Position numbers and translations under genes: made by a program
Source: Prevotellaceae bacterium
Lineage (GTDB): Bacteria; Bacteroidota; Bacteroidia; Bacteroidales; UBA932
DNA length: 13,773 bases
Assembly: GCA_031254635.1 (NCBI GenBank)
Contig: JAIRUB010000040.1
Location: 1-13,773 of the forward strand
Direction of reading: 5' to 3'
Shown here: in pieces, positions 1-6,112 of the stretch
How the letters are laid out: every line of letters begins with the position of its first letter
Position numbering within the stretch: position 1 is the stretch's first letter
Notes under the pieces: generated by a model
What the model saw: only the letters and a program-made list of their open reading frames with translations
Told to the model about the DNA's origin: nothing
Databases searched by the model: none

Positions 1-175
1 GTTCATGGCGTCCGGTGGTTCCCGGCGCGCCGCTGCACCGACGGCTCAAATCATCTTCAAAATCATCAATCGACAAAGACAATCCTGCCGGACATCCGTC
101 AATCGTCACACCCACATAAGGGCCGTGCGATTCACCGAATATCTGTATGCGGAATATACGTCCAAAACTATTCAT
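1..175 (-). CDS. aroC: Chorismate synthase, N-terminal part (runs off left edge)
   Basis: Chorismate synthase converts 5-enolpyruvylshikimate-3-phosphate to chorismate using reduced FMN, the last step of the shikimate pathway, in the cytoplasm. Translating the minus strand from the ATG at 175 gives [18 protein letters not shown], followed by [11 protein letters not shown] and, near the edge, an SRR...[10 protein letters not shown] stretch. The start, the FGESHG motif and the IDGCPAG motif are the usual N-terminus of the family, where FGESHG supplies an active-site His. About 58 codons are visible and the rest lies left of the window. The gene begins 11 nt after the aroA stop on the same strand, so the two are very probably co-transcribed. 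An ATG 5 nt further upstream is in another frame and stops at once, which supports the start at 175. Confidence 0.9.
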   Translation of the reverse strand, partial: MNSFGRIFRIQIFGESHGPYVGVTIDGCPAGLSLSIDDFEDDLSRRCSGAPGTTGRHE

Positions 176-186
176 AACATCATTTT

Positions 187-1464
187 TTAATTATCTTCTA
201 TTGTTAAGCTAATTTTTAATTTTTTTAGGTCGGTAAAAAAGTCGGGATAAGATTTATTTACACATTCAACACCTTCTATGGTTAAAGGCTGATTGGCGCC
301 GCAGGCCGCTATTGCCAAGGCCATAGCAATCCGGTGGTCATTGTGTGCATACACGGGTTCATTACCAACAACCAATGTTCCACCATATATTTTCATGGTA
401 TCATCCGTAAGTTCAATCCGCGTACCGAGACGTGCAAACTCTTGCTGTAGTGCTTCTGCTCTGTTGCTTTCTTTAATTTTTAAACGATTAATACCGTAAA
501 TGGTAGAGATGCCTTTACATCGGGCAGCCAATGCTACTAAAGGCGGCACCAAATCGGGGCTTTCATTGGCATCAAAATTGAAAGCTCTCGGCGAACCTGC
601 CGGCTTACGTAAAAAAACTTCCTGTTCATTAACGCTAACAGGCGCACCGGCCAAAGTAAGCACTTTCAACACACCGCTATCCGGTTGCTTGGTGTTGCTA
701 AACAAATTTTGCACGGTAATTTCACCATTTAGCACAGCTGCCACAAGTAGAAAGGCAGCAGCGCTCCAGTCGCCTTCTACAGTATATTCTTTAGCATTAT
801 AGCGTTGCCGACCTTTTATTTTATAAAGTTCGTTATTTTGTTTATGTATTACTACTCCAAAGTGCCGCAGCAATTGGATAGTCATATCAACATAGCCCTT
901 GCTGACTAAATTTTTCACACAAATTTCCGAATCGGCAGCAACAAGCGGTAAGGCCATCAAAAGGCCGGTAAGTAATTGAGAGGTTTCATGTCCGTCAATA
1001 GAGATATTACCACCATTAAGCGGCCCCTCTATCTGCCATGTGGTACCTTCAGCATCCGGCATCGGTTTACAAGAAGCTCCTAATTGCGACAGCGCTTCAT
1101 CAATCATCTGCATGGGGCGGTGCTGCAAAGAACCTCTTCCGGTAATGGTTACCGGAGTATCCAACAAAGCGGCAATGGGCACAAACATACGCATACACAA
1201 TCCCGATTCGCCGGCGGAGAGCGTTGTTTCTCTTGCCGAAAAATTACCGGTAATTGTGAACTTATCGCCGGTAATATCTACAGTAGCTCCCAAGTCTTGG
1301 GCGATATTTATAGCCGACATAGCATCATCACAAAGCGAAGCGTTATGGATAATTGAAGTCCCTTTGGCCATAGTAGCGGCAGCAATGGCACGTTGTGTTA
1401 TGCTTTTCGACGCAGGAGCTTTCAACACGCCTTTCAACGAGGATGGATGAATGATTACACGCAT
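187..1464 (-). CDS. aroA: 3-phosphoshikimate 1-carboxyvinyltransferase (EPSP synthase)
   Basis: This cytoplasmic enzyme transfers the enolpyruvyl group of phosphoenolpyruvate to shikimate-3-phosphate, the sixth step of the shikimate pathway. The 425-residue length is normal for the family. Visible motifs are [12 protein letters not shown] (about 15-26, substrate-binding Lys-Ser-Arg), [12 protein letters not shown] (82-93, the PEP-binding loop that reads GNAGTAMR in E. coli), [10 protein letters not shown] (161-170), GDWSAAAF (231-238), a catalytic Asp in ESPDLVPP (about 304), [11 protein letters not shown] with the catalytic Glu (about 332), NDHRIAMA (375-382) and NKSYPDFF near the C-terminus. 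The loop variant with GESGL is a subtype I associate with Bacteroidota. The ATG start lies about 20 nt after a -7 box. The next gene, aroC, follows at 11 nt. No damage is visible. Confidence 0.96.
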   Translation of the reverse strand: MRVIIHPSSLKGVLKAPASKSITQRAIAAATMAKGTSIIHNASLCDDAMSAINIAQDLGATVDITGDKFTITGNFSARETTLSAGESGLCMRMFVPIAALLDTPVTITGRGSLQHRPMQMIDEALSQLGASCKPMPDAEGTTWQIEGPLNGGNISIDGHETSQLLTGLLMALPLVAADSEICVKNLVSKGYVDMTIQLLRHFGVVIHKQNNELYKIKGRQRYNAKEYTVEGDWSAAAFLLVAAVLNGEITVQNLFSNTKQPDSGVLKVLTLAGAPVSVNEQEVFLRKPAGSPRAFNFDANESPDLVPPLVALAARCKGISTIYGINRLKIKESNRAEALQQEFARLGTRIELTDDTMKIYGGTLVVGNEPVYAHNDHRIAMALAIAACGANQPLTIEGVECVNKSYPDFFTDLKKLKISLTIEDN

Positions 1465-1484
1465 TGTTTCTTAGTTTCAATACG

Positions 1485-1492
1485 CAAATATA
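1485..1492 (-). promoter_or_regulatory. Bacteroidota-type -7 box for aroA-aroC
   Basis: On the minus strand the sequence reads TATATTTG, an exact match to the Bacteroidota -7 consensus TAnnTTTG, 20 nt upstream of the aroA ATG. It lies in the 35-nt gap between the hexosaminidase stop and aroA, so aroA-aroC can be transcribed independently of the upstream gene. No clear -33 TTTG is seen at the right distance, so the element is partial. Confidence 0.5.
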
Positions 1493-1499
1493 CAAAATT

Positions 1500-3152
1500 T
1501 TATAAGCCTGTTAAATTACATTTGTTATGTTTTGCATAATTTACACCTATATAATCAAATCGTTTGAATTGGGTTTGCAGGCGTTGGAGGAATGCAGTAA
1601 AATTCTTGCTATTATTGCTTGTCCACGCTATTTCCGACAAGGCTGAGGCTCGCGGAAAGGCCATATATTCGGCCTGAGCGGCATCCGGAATGTATTCAGT
1701 CCACAAATTAGCCTGCACACCAATAATATATGCTTGTTTATCAAGGGGCAAAATTTCCGGAACAGGGTTAAAGGAATACACTTTTTCTAAAGACACAAAT
1801 CCGCCAATGGCCAAGGGTTCTGCTTCCTTGTTGTCCGATTGATAATAATCAAAATAAAGATACGAGGTAGGTGTCATAATCACATCATGGCCTTGCATAG
1901 CTGACTCAATGCCGCCTTTTTCGCCTCGCCACGACATTACGGTAGCATTAGGCGCTAACCCCCCTTCTAAAATTTCATCCCAACCGATAATTTTTTTGCC
2001 TTGTGCATTCACAAATTTTTCTATCCGTTGAATAAAATAGCTCTGCAAGCCGTGTTCGTCTTTCAATTTATATTGCTTAATCATAGCTTGGCAATGCGGG
2101 CATTTTTTCCAACGCGCTTTCGGACACTCATCGCCTCCTATATGTATATATTCGCTCGGGAATAATTCCATCACCTCTGTCAGTACATTTTCCAAGAAAT
2201 TGAAAACCTCATTGGTAGTACAAAAAACATCATCAAATACACCCCAGGTTCCGGCCACAGTGTAGGCGGTATCTTTTTTACATCCTAACCATGAATAAGC
2301 GGCCAAAGCAGCTGTAGCATGACCGGGCATTTCTATTTCAGGTATAACTTCTATGTACCTGGAAGCTGCATAAGCAATCACTTCTTTTATCTCTTCCTGT
2401 GTATAATAACCGCCATAGCGAATAGTATCATAGCCAACCGTTTTGTCGCCATAATGTCCAACCCAGGTACCGTCGCGCCATGCAGCAGTTTCTTGCAATT
2501 GAGGATATTGTTTTATTTCGATGCGCCAACCCTGGTCGTCGGTCAGGTGCCAATGAAAACGATTTAGCTTATGTATAGCCATAAGGTCTATGTATTTCTT
2601 AATAAATTCGACTGGAAAGATATAACGGCACACATCTAAATGCATTCCCCGGTAAGGTAGGCGCGGAGAATCAGTAATTTCCACACAAGCCATTGTCCAG
2701 TTAGCGCTTTCTTTTTTCGTACTGTATATTTCAGGAGGCAATAGTTGGAACAGGGTTTGTACTGCATAAAAAAAACCCTTTGCTGTATTGGCTAACACGA
2801 GTACCTGCTCCTTATCTACCATTAATGAGTAACCTTCGGTTCCCAGCGCGGAATCATTTTTCGACTGAAAAATAATTCCCTTTTCGGGTATATCCCCTGC
2901 ATTTAAATTCTGTATATCCAAGCGAATACCGGAAGCAGTACGTATTTGTCCGGCAAACATTTCGGCTACGCCTCTCAGTTCTTCATTTTCTGAGGAGACA
3001 TAAAGTGGTAGACCATTTTTCAGGACAAATTCTCCCTCCTTTTCTATTAATTGTACAGGTAAGGGAATGATGTCATAGCGGGCATGCGGTATTTTGTTGC
3101 TACAGGAGGCCAAAAGCGCCATACCTGTTAAAAACACAAACAATTGTTTCAT
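1500..3152 (-). CDS. GH20 beta-N-acetylhexosaminidase, lipoprotein
   Basis: The enzyme is predicted to release terminal N-acetylglucosamine or N-acetylgalactosamine from glycans, acting as a lipid-anchored envelope enzyme. The ATG at 3152 gives 550 residues; a TTG two codons earlier is possible but less likely. The N-terminus is a lipoprotein signal ending in LLASC, with Cys at about 17. An N-terminal GH20b-type domain (about 25-158) is followed by the catalytic barrel (about 165-508), with PYRGMHLDVCRYIFP, NRFHWHLTDDQGWRIEI, EIEMPGH and HIGGDECPK. In that last motif, Asp341-Glu342 is the catalytic pair that polarises the substrate acetamido group and donates the proton. GWDEI, VMSWRG and VQANLWTE complete the active site. 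There is no acidic export signal after the Cys, so the protein may face the periplasm. The promoter is in the palindromic region upstream. Confidence 0.93.
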   Translation of the reverse strand: MKQLFVFLTGMALLASCSNKIPHARYDIIPLPVQLIEKEGEFVLKNGLPLYVSSENEELRGVAEMFAGQIRTASGIRLDIQNLNAGDIPEKGIIFQSKNDSALGTEGYSLMVDKEQVLVLANTAKGFFYAVQTLFQLLPPEIYSTKKESANWTMACVEITDSPRLPYRGMHLDVCRYIFPVEFIKKYIDLMAIHKLNRFHWHLTDDQGWRIEIKQYPQLQETAAWRDGTWVGHYGDKTVGYDTIRYGGYYTQEEIKEVIAYAASRYIEVIPEIEMPGHATAALAAYSWLGCKKDTAYTVAGTWGVFDDVFCTTNEVFNFLENVLTEVMELFPSEYIHIGGDECPKARWKKCPHCQAMIKQYKLKDEHGLQSYFIQRIEKFVNAQGKKIIGWDEILEGGLAPNATVMSWRGEKGGIESAMQGHDVIMTPTSYLYFDYYQSDNKEAEPLAIGGFVSLEKVYSFNPVPEILPLDKQAYIIGVQANLWTEYIPDAAQAEYMAFPRASALSEIAWTSNNSKNFTAFLQRLQTQFKRFDYIGVNYAKHNKCNLTGL

Positions 3153-3178
3153 TAGCAATGGTTTTAAAAATTAATTTA

Positions 3179-3212
3179 CAAAGATAGCAATAAATTTTCA
3201 ATACCCCCCAAA
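3179..3212 (-). promoter_or_regulatory. Bacteroidota -33/-7 promoter for the hexosaminidase
   Basis: On the minus strand, TTTG at 3212-3209 is followed after 22 nt by TATCTTTG at 3186-3179, matching the TTTG / TAnnTTTG consensus with a spacer in the accepted range. The ATG is 26 nt beyond the -7 box. The -33 element sits inside the left arm of the inverted repeat at 3200-3259, so anything binding the palindrome would compete with RNA polymerase. Confidence 0.6.
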
Positions 3213-3259
3213 GAGGGTTTTTTATGGTTATTGGGAAAAAACCCTCTTTGGGGGGTATT
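3200..3259. repeat. Perfect 24-bp inverted repeat in a divergent intergenic region
   Basis: The arms are 3200-3223 and 3236-3259 and are exactly complementary over 24 bp, with a 12-nt loop. The core of each arm is six C (or G) next to AAAGAGGG and six T. It lies between two divergent genes, so it is badly placed for a simple terminator. The left arm carries the -33 TTTG of the hexosaminidase promoter. It could be an operator, a cruciform-forming site, or a small dispersed palindromic element. The sequence alone does not decide between these. Confidence 0.85.
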
Positions 3260-3279
3260 ATCGTCAGATTATTGTTCTT

Positions 3280-3287
3280 TACCTTTG
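3280..3287 (+). promoter_or_regulatory. -7 box for the lipoprotein / beta-barrel pair
   Basis: TACCTTTG matches TAnnTTTG exactly and lies 48 nt upstream of the ATG at 3336. The TTTG in the right palindrome arm (3247-3250) is 29 nt away, longer than the usual spacer, so the -33 element is uncertain. The implied leader is A+T-rich with no Shine-Dalgarno sequence. Confidence 0.5.
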
Positions 3288-3335
3288 CACTATTAATTGA
3301 AAAAACATAAATTAACAATTTAAAATATTTAAAAA

Positions 3336-4202
3336 ATGAAAACAACGACGAAAAAAGTATCTTACTTTTTAACTATGGTGGTGACTGTTGTCGCCATGGG
3401 CTTTATGTCATGTTCAAAAGACGATGTAGATCGTTGGGTAGATATCAACAATCCACAGGATGTTCAGAACAGCTTACAGATTGCACAATCACAGCGGGTA
3501 GATGGAGCGCTGCCAACCTCTACTTCCGGAAATTCCGGCCTTTCTTCGAGCATTAGCTCTATTGGAGTAAATGCCGGAGGGGCTGTTGTTTTACCCATAC
3601 TTTACACAGGAGCTTCTGTTCAAAAGGTATACATTCAGGTAGTTGGGGCAAGTGGACATATTTTAGCTACGCCCGTAGCAGTTGCTACAACCAGAGCCGC
3701 CACAAATTATAGCTATGTATCCATTGGTATTCCTAAAAACATTGATGACGGTTCATTTGCTATACAATACCTGATACTGGATGCTTCGGGGAACAACAGT
3801 AATGTAGTTACTACTTACATTAATGTGGATAACGATATAAAATCCTGCAGCAATGCCTATGCCAATGGCAATGATGGACTGACTTTTACTACCGTGGATT
3901 TGGGAACTGTATCGGGCCCGGTTAAGATTTATTACGACACTTATACTGTTCCCGATCGTATCGATATTTATCAGGGTAGTGATTGGATTACCGGAACAGG
4001 AACAAATCCCCATTCGCTCATCCCACCAATGATGAATTGCAGTGAAGCCACTGAAGAAGATGGATTTATAGGCGATTATGGTTACTTTAATTTCAACTTC
4101 AATGCTTCGAAAGGACGAACCATAACAGTAGTAGTAAGCGGTTGTCTTGGTGGTGGAACTGCCTGGGAATGGAATTTGGTTGAAGCGCCCGGCTGTCAAT
4201 AG
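3336..4202 (+). CDS. Unknown surface-type lipoprotein with beta-rich C-terminal domain
   Basis: I do not recognise a named family. The 288-residue product starts with a lipoprotein signal ending in FMSC (Cys at about 26). SKDD follows immediately, resembling the acidic export signal that sends Bacteroidota lipoproteins to the cell surface. A Ser/Gly/Asn-rich linker (about 55-80) leads to a beta-rich, Ig-like segment (about 80-162) containing VYIQVVGASG and IQYLILDASGN. The last part, from about 168, has VKIYYDTYTVPDRIDIYQG, then RTITVVVSGC and TAWEWNL. This resembles the jelly-roll modules, seen in secreted proteins, that pair a YDxYxxPDRxxxxY strand with a late W-containing strand. Four Cys residues in the last third could form disulphides. 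It is followed after 42 nt by a small beta-barrel gene, and the pair probably forms a transcription unit. Binding of a carbohydrate or protein is plausible but unproven. Confidence 0.75.
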   Translation: MKTTTKKVSYFLTMVVTVVAMGFMSCSKDDVDRWVDINNPQDVQNSLQIAQSQRVDGALPTSTSGNSGLSSSISSIGVNAGGAVVLPILYTGASVQKVYIQVVGASGHILATPVAVATTRAATNYSYVSIGIPKNIDDGSFAIQYLILDASGNNSNVVTTYINVDNDIKSCSNAYANGNDGLTFTTVDLGTVSGPVKIYYDTYTVPDRIDIYQGSDWITGTGTNPHSLIPPMMNCSEATEEDGFIGDYGYFNFNFNASKGRTITVVVSGCLGGGTAWEWNLVEAPGCQ

Positions 4203-4244
4203 AATATTTGTAATATTTAACTAACTTTTAAAAATAAGAAGACT

Positions 4245-4745
4245 ATGAGAAAAATTATTATTACTATTGTTGCAGCAATTTTTGCTTGTGCTGCTTTTGC
4301 GGAGACTCCCGAACAAATACAGAAGGGAAGTATTTTAATTGAAACACAATTTACCGACATGAATCTAAAACTTACCAATGGCGTGGTTTTTGGCTTTCAT
4401 GCAACAGGTGGATATTTCATCATAGATAAGCTTGCGGGCCTTGCATCTATTGGCCTTGATGCTATGTCGGGCTCTACGCGGTTTAGTTTTTCCCTTGGAG
4501 GACGTTACTATCCTTTGAAACTGGGACCGGGCACCTTGTTTGGCGACCTGTCATTTGGTTTGTCAACACAGAGCGGCGGCGACAGTAGCCTCACTATTTT
4601 TGGTGTTGAAACCCGTGCCGGCTATGCCCTTTTCCTGAACAGAAATGTATCTGTTGAACCGCTAATGTACCTCCAAATCCCCTTTAAAAAGAATGTAGGA
4701 GGTGTAGCACTTGGCTTTGGTGCAGCTATTTCTATTTATTTGTAA
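4245..4745 (+). CDS. Small outer-membrane beta-barrel protein
   Basis: The 166-residue product has a clear Sec signal peptide: MRK, a hydrophobic core, then AFA before ETPEQ at about 20. The mature part is made of alternating polar and hydrophobic strands separated by Gly-rich turns, for example VVFGFHATGGYFI, RFSFSLGGRYYPL, GTLFGDLSFGLS, FGVETRAGYALF and GVALGFGAAISIYL. This is the pattern of small eight-stranded porin or OmpW/OmpX-like proteins. The last residues, ISIYL, end in an aromatic-Leu pair, close to the aromatic C-terminus typical of outer-membrane barrels. No catalytic motif is visible. The gene follows the lipoprotein by 42 nt on the same strand, and a terminator comes about 60 nt after its stop, so it is probably the last gene of a two-gene unit. 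The specific function is unknown. Confidence 0.75.
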   Translation: MRKIIITIVAAIFACAAFAETPEQIQKGSILIETQFTDMNLKLTNGVVFGFHATGGYFIIDKLAGLASIGLDAMSGSTRFSFSLGGRYYPLKLGPGTLFGDLSFGLSTQSGGDSSLTIFGVETRAGYALFLNRNVSVEPLMYLQIPFKKNVGGVALGFGAAISIYL

Positions 4746-4804
4746 TAGAATAAAACATCAGCAATAACAAAAAACATTTAGTTATTCATAGAAAATTTTT
4801 CACG

Positions 4805-4836
4805 GAGCCGGGACCAAAATCTCGACTCTTTTTTTT
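4805..4836 (+). terminator. Rho-independent terminator after the beta-barrel gene
   Basis: A 9-bp stem (GAGCCGGGA pairing with TCTCGACTC, one mismatch and one G-U pair) with a six-base loop is followed at once by eight T on the plus strand. It ends the plus-strand unit 60-90 nt after its stop. There is no U-tract on the minus strand, so it does not obviously end the convergent ABC operon. Confidence 0.75.
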
Positions 4837-4865
4837 AGGCGAATAACTGAGTAATTGATTTTCTA

Positions 4866-5669
4866 TTATTCAACTTTGATTACTTCCGCCGGATTGGGTT
4901 GAGTTGCACGGGAAAGTTGAAAACTGAACGCAGCCAAAGCAAGTAGTAATGAGCATAGCCAAGTAAGAACAAAAACGCTCCAGCCCATAGTTATGCGATA
5001 GGCAAAATAACCCAATAATTGCTCCAAGATAAACCATGTCACAGGCCAAATCAACAAATTTCCTATACTTATTATAATTACCATCCTTTGTGTGAGCAAT
5101 CGCCAGATATCGCTGACAGAAGCTCCCTGTATGCGGCGAGTCACATATTGCATTTCTTCATTAACAGTTATTGTTTTCCCTATCGGATCTTCATGCCCAA
5201 ACAATGCAGCAGCAGTTTCTTCCGTCAACACAATAGAGTAAGGTGCGGCTAAGGCTGTTTTAATATCGCCTCTTTTTAAAGGAAAATTAAAAAGCTGAAG
5301 AAAAGAAGTGTCTGCAAAATAAATGTTTTCACGTTTCAACAACGACTGCTCGTAAACCATAGTAAAAGCCCCCGCCCAACTAAGTCTTGTATAGGCTTCC
5401 ACCTCGGGAATTTCTGCTTTCATTGCCGGCCCTATCGGCGCTACCAATTCAGAGCTGCGGCCTGAAACGCCATTCTGTGTCATAGTTGCAGACACACGGT
5501 GTAAACAGAGCTCGCGTTGATGAAAATTATCATAATGCGACTCCTGCCACACATAAACAAAGATAAATAATGTTGCCATAAAGCCAATAGCCAAGCCGAG
5601 AATACTGATTAATGAGTATCCGATATTGCGCCGCAAATTGCGAAAGGATATGATGAGGTGATAAAACAT
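4866..5669 (-). CDS. Internally deleted FtsX/MacB-type ABC permease (267 aa)
   Basis: Full-length relatives, such as the 793-residue permease at 6105-8486, have about 780-800 residues and eight membrane helices. This product keeps the normal N-terminus: FRNLRRNIGYSLISILGLAIGFMATLFIF as helix 1, then the start of the periplasmic MacB-type domain with YDNFH, FADTSFLQLFNFPL, IVLTEETAAALFG and DPIGKTI. After EEMQYVT at about residue 177 it jumps to RRIQGASVSDIWRLL, which corresponds to KVHGASVSEIIRML near the end of the full-length paralogue. It then completes the last two helices and ends NPAEVIKVE. About 500 residues are missing, and the reading frame stays open across the junction at about 5136-5144. 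It is last in the operon, 13 nt after the xylanase remnant. Most likely it is a decaying gene, though a stable three-helix product cannot be excluded. Confidence 0.85.
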   Translation of the reverse strand: MFYHLIISFRNLRRNIGYSLISILGLAIGFMATLFIFVYVWQESHYDNFHQRELCLHRVSATMTQNGVSGRSSELVAPIGPAMKAEIPEVEAYTRLSWAGAFTMVYEQSLLKRENIYFADTSFLQLFNFPLKRGDIKTALAAPYSIVLTEETAAALFGHEDPIGKTITVNEEMQYVTRRIQGASVSDIWRLLTQRMVIIISIGNLLIWPVTWFILEQLLGYFAYRITMGWSVFVLTWLCSLLLALAAFSFQLSRATQPNPAEVIKVE

Positions 5670-5674
5670 ATCAA

Positions 5675-5694
5675 TTATTCAGTTACTCAGTTAT
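5675..5694 (-). repeat. Tandem 8-bp spacer repeat (TTAYTCAG)
   Basis: TTATTCAG and TTACTCAG stand in tandem, followed by TTAT. On the minus strand this gives CTGAGTAA-type units that include the xylanase-remnant stop codon (5683-5685), and the next ATG is 13 nt later. The same word recurs at other gene junctions in this operon. Confidence 0.7.
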
Positions 5695-6081
5695 TTCTGT
5701 TTCGCGGGTTTGTTCTTCCTGTGAAAACGAAAGGTATGATAAATCTATCCAGCCTGTACCGCTGCCCGCTTCAATAAGAAATTTACATTCATACATATTG
5801 TTGCCAAGTTTCAAACCTAATTCTTCCCATTTTTTAAAATGTTCGGTAACGGAAATTGTCCCGCACCGGCGGCGGTTCTCAACCATGTCTTGACGTATGC
5901 TGAAATATTGTACGAATGTTGTATATCCATCAATAGAAGGTTCATTAATCCTTGAGCTTGTATAAACATTGTAAGTTCCTCCGGCCAATTCGGTATTCTG
6001 TGTACACGGATCAATAGTCTGCGCAGCTAATGGCAGCGCAACTACCGCAATCAAACAAAAAATCAACATAAATTTTTTCAT
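5683..6081 (-). CDS. Truncated GH11 xylanase: signal peptide fused to C-terminal half
   Basis: GH11 endo-1,4-beta-xylanases are secreted jelly-roll enzymes of about 180-200 residues in the catalytic domain. This 132-residue product has a signal peptide (MKKFMLIFCLIAVVALPLAAQ, cleavage near 20-21) and about 12 residues of linker. It then matches the second half of GH11: GGTYNVYTSSRINEPSIDG, TTFVQYFSIR, RRCGTISVTEHFKKWEELG and MYECKFLIEAGSGTGWIDLSY. The Glu in FLIEAG (about 104) is where GH11 has its acid/base. The first half, with the nucleophile Glu in its YYIVE-type strand, is absent, so hydrolysis is not expected. The junction is near residue 28-34 (about 5980-6000). The C-terminal tail ETEITE is encoded by the spacer repeat. 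It sits between two permease genes of an ABC operon, an unusual place for a xylanase. Family assignment rests on motif memory. Confidence 0.65.
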   Translation of the reverse strand: MKKFMLIFCLIAVVALPLAAQTIDPCTQNTELAGGTYNVYTSSRINEPSIDGYTTFVQYFSIRQDMVENRRRCGTISVTEHFKKWEELGLKLGNNMYECKFLIEAGSGTGWIDLSYLSFSQEEQTRETEITE

Positions 6082-6096
6082 CGTATTTTATTTTAA

Positions 6097-6112
6097 CTAT
6101 TCAGTTATTCAA
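6097..6112 (-). repeat. 8-bp spacer repeat at the permease / xylanase-remnant junction
   Basis: CTATTCAG followed by TTATTCAA are two degenerate copies of the TTAYTCAG word. They overlap the stop codon of the full-length permease (6105-6107). Confidence 0.55.

Noticed and set aside
5..190. A 61-codon plus-strand open frame at the left edge
   Set aside because: The opposite strand encodes the clear N-terminus of chorismate synthase over the same bases.
3200..3259. The palindrome as a bidirectional terminator
   Set aside because: Both neighbouring genes are transcribed away from it, so there is no transcript to terminate unless antisense RNA is made.
3100..3345. An 81-codon minus-strand open frame crossing the palindrome
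   Set aside because: It overlaps the promoter region and the hexosaminidase start, and its middle is just the translated palindrome.
3753..4199. A 148-codon minus-strand open frame
   Set aside because: It lies wholly inside the lipoprotein gene, has no signal or domain, and is rich in residues typical of an antisense reading.
4780..4848. AGTTATTC / GAATAACT flanking the terminator as ends of a small mobile element
   Set aside because: The 8-bp match is one of the spacer-word copies, and nothing between the arms looks like an insertion.
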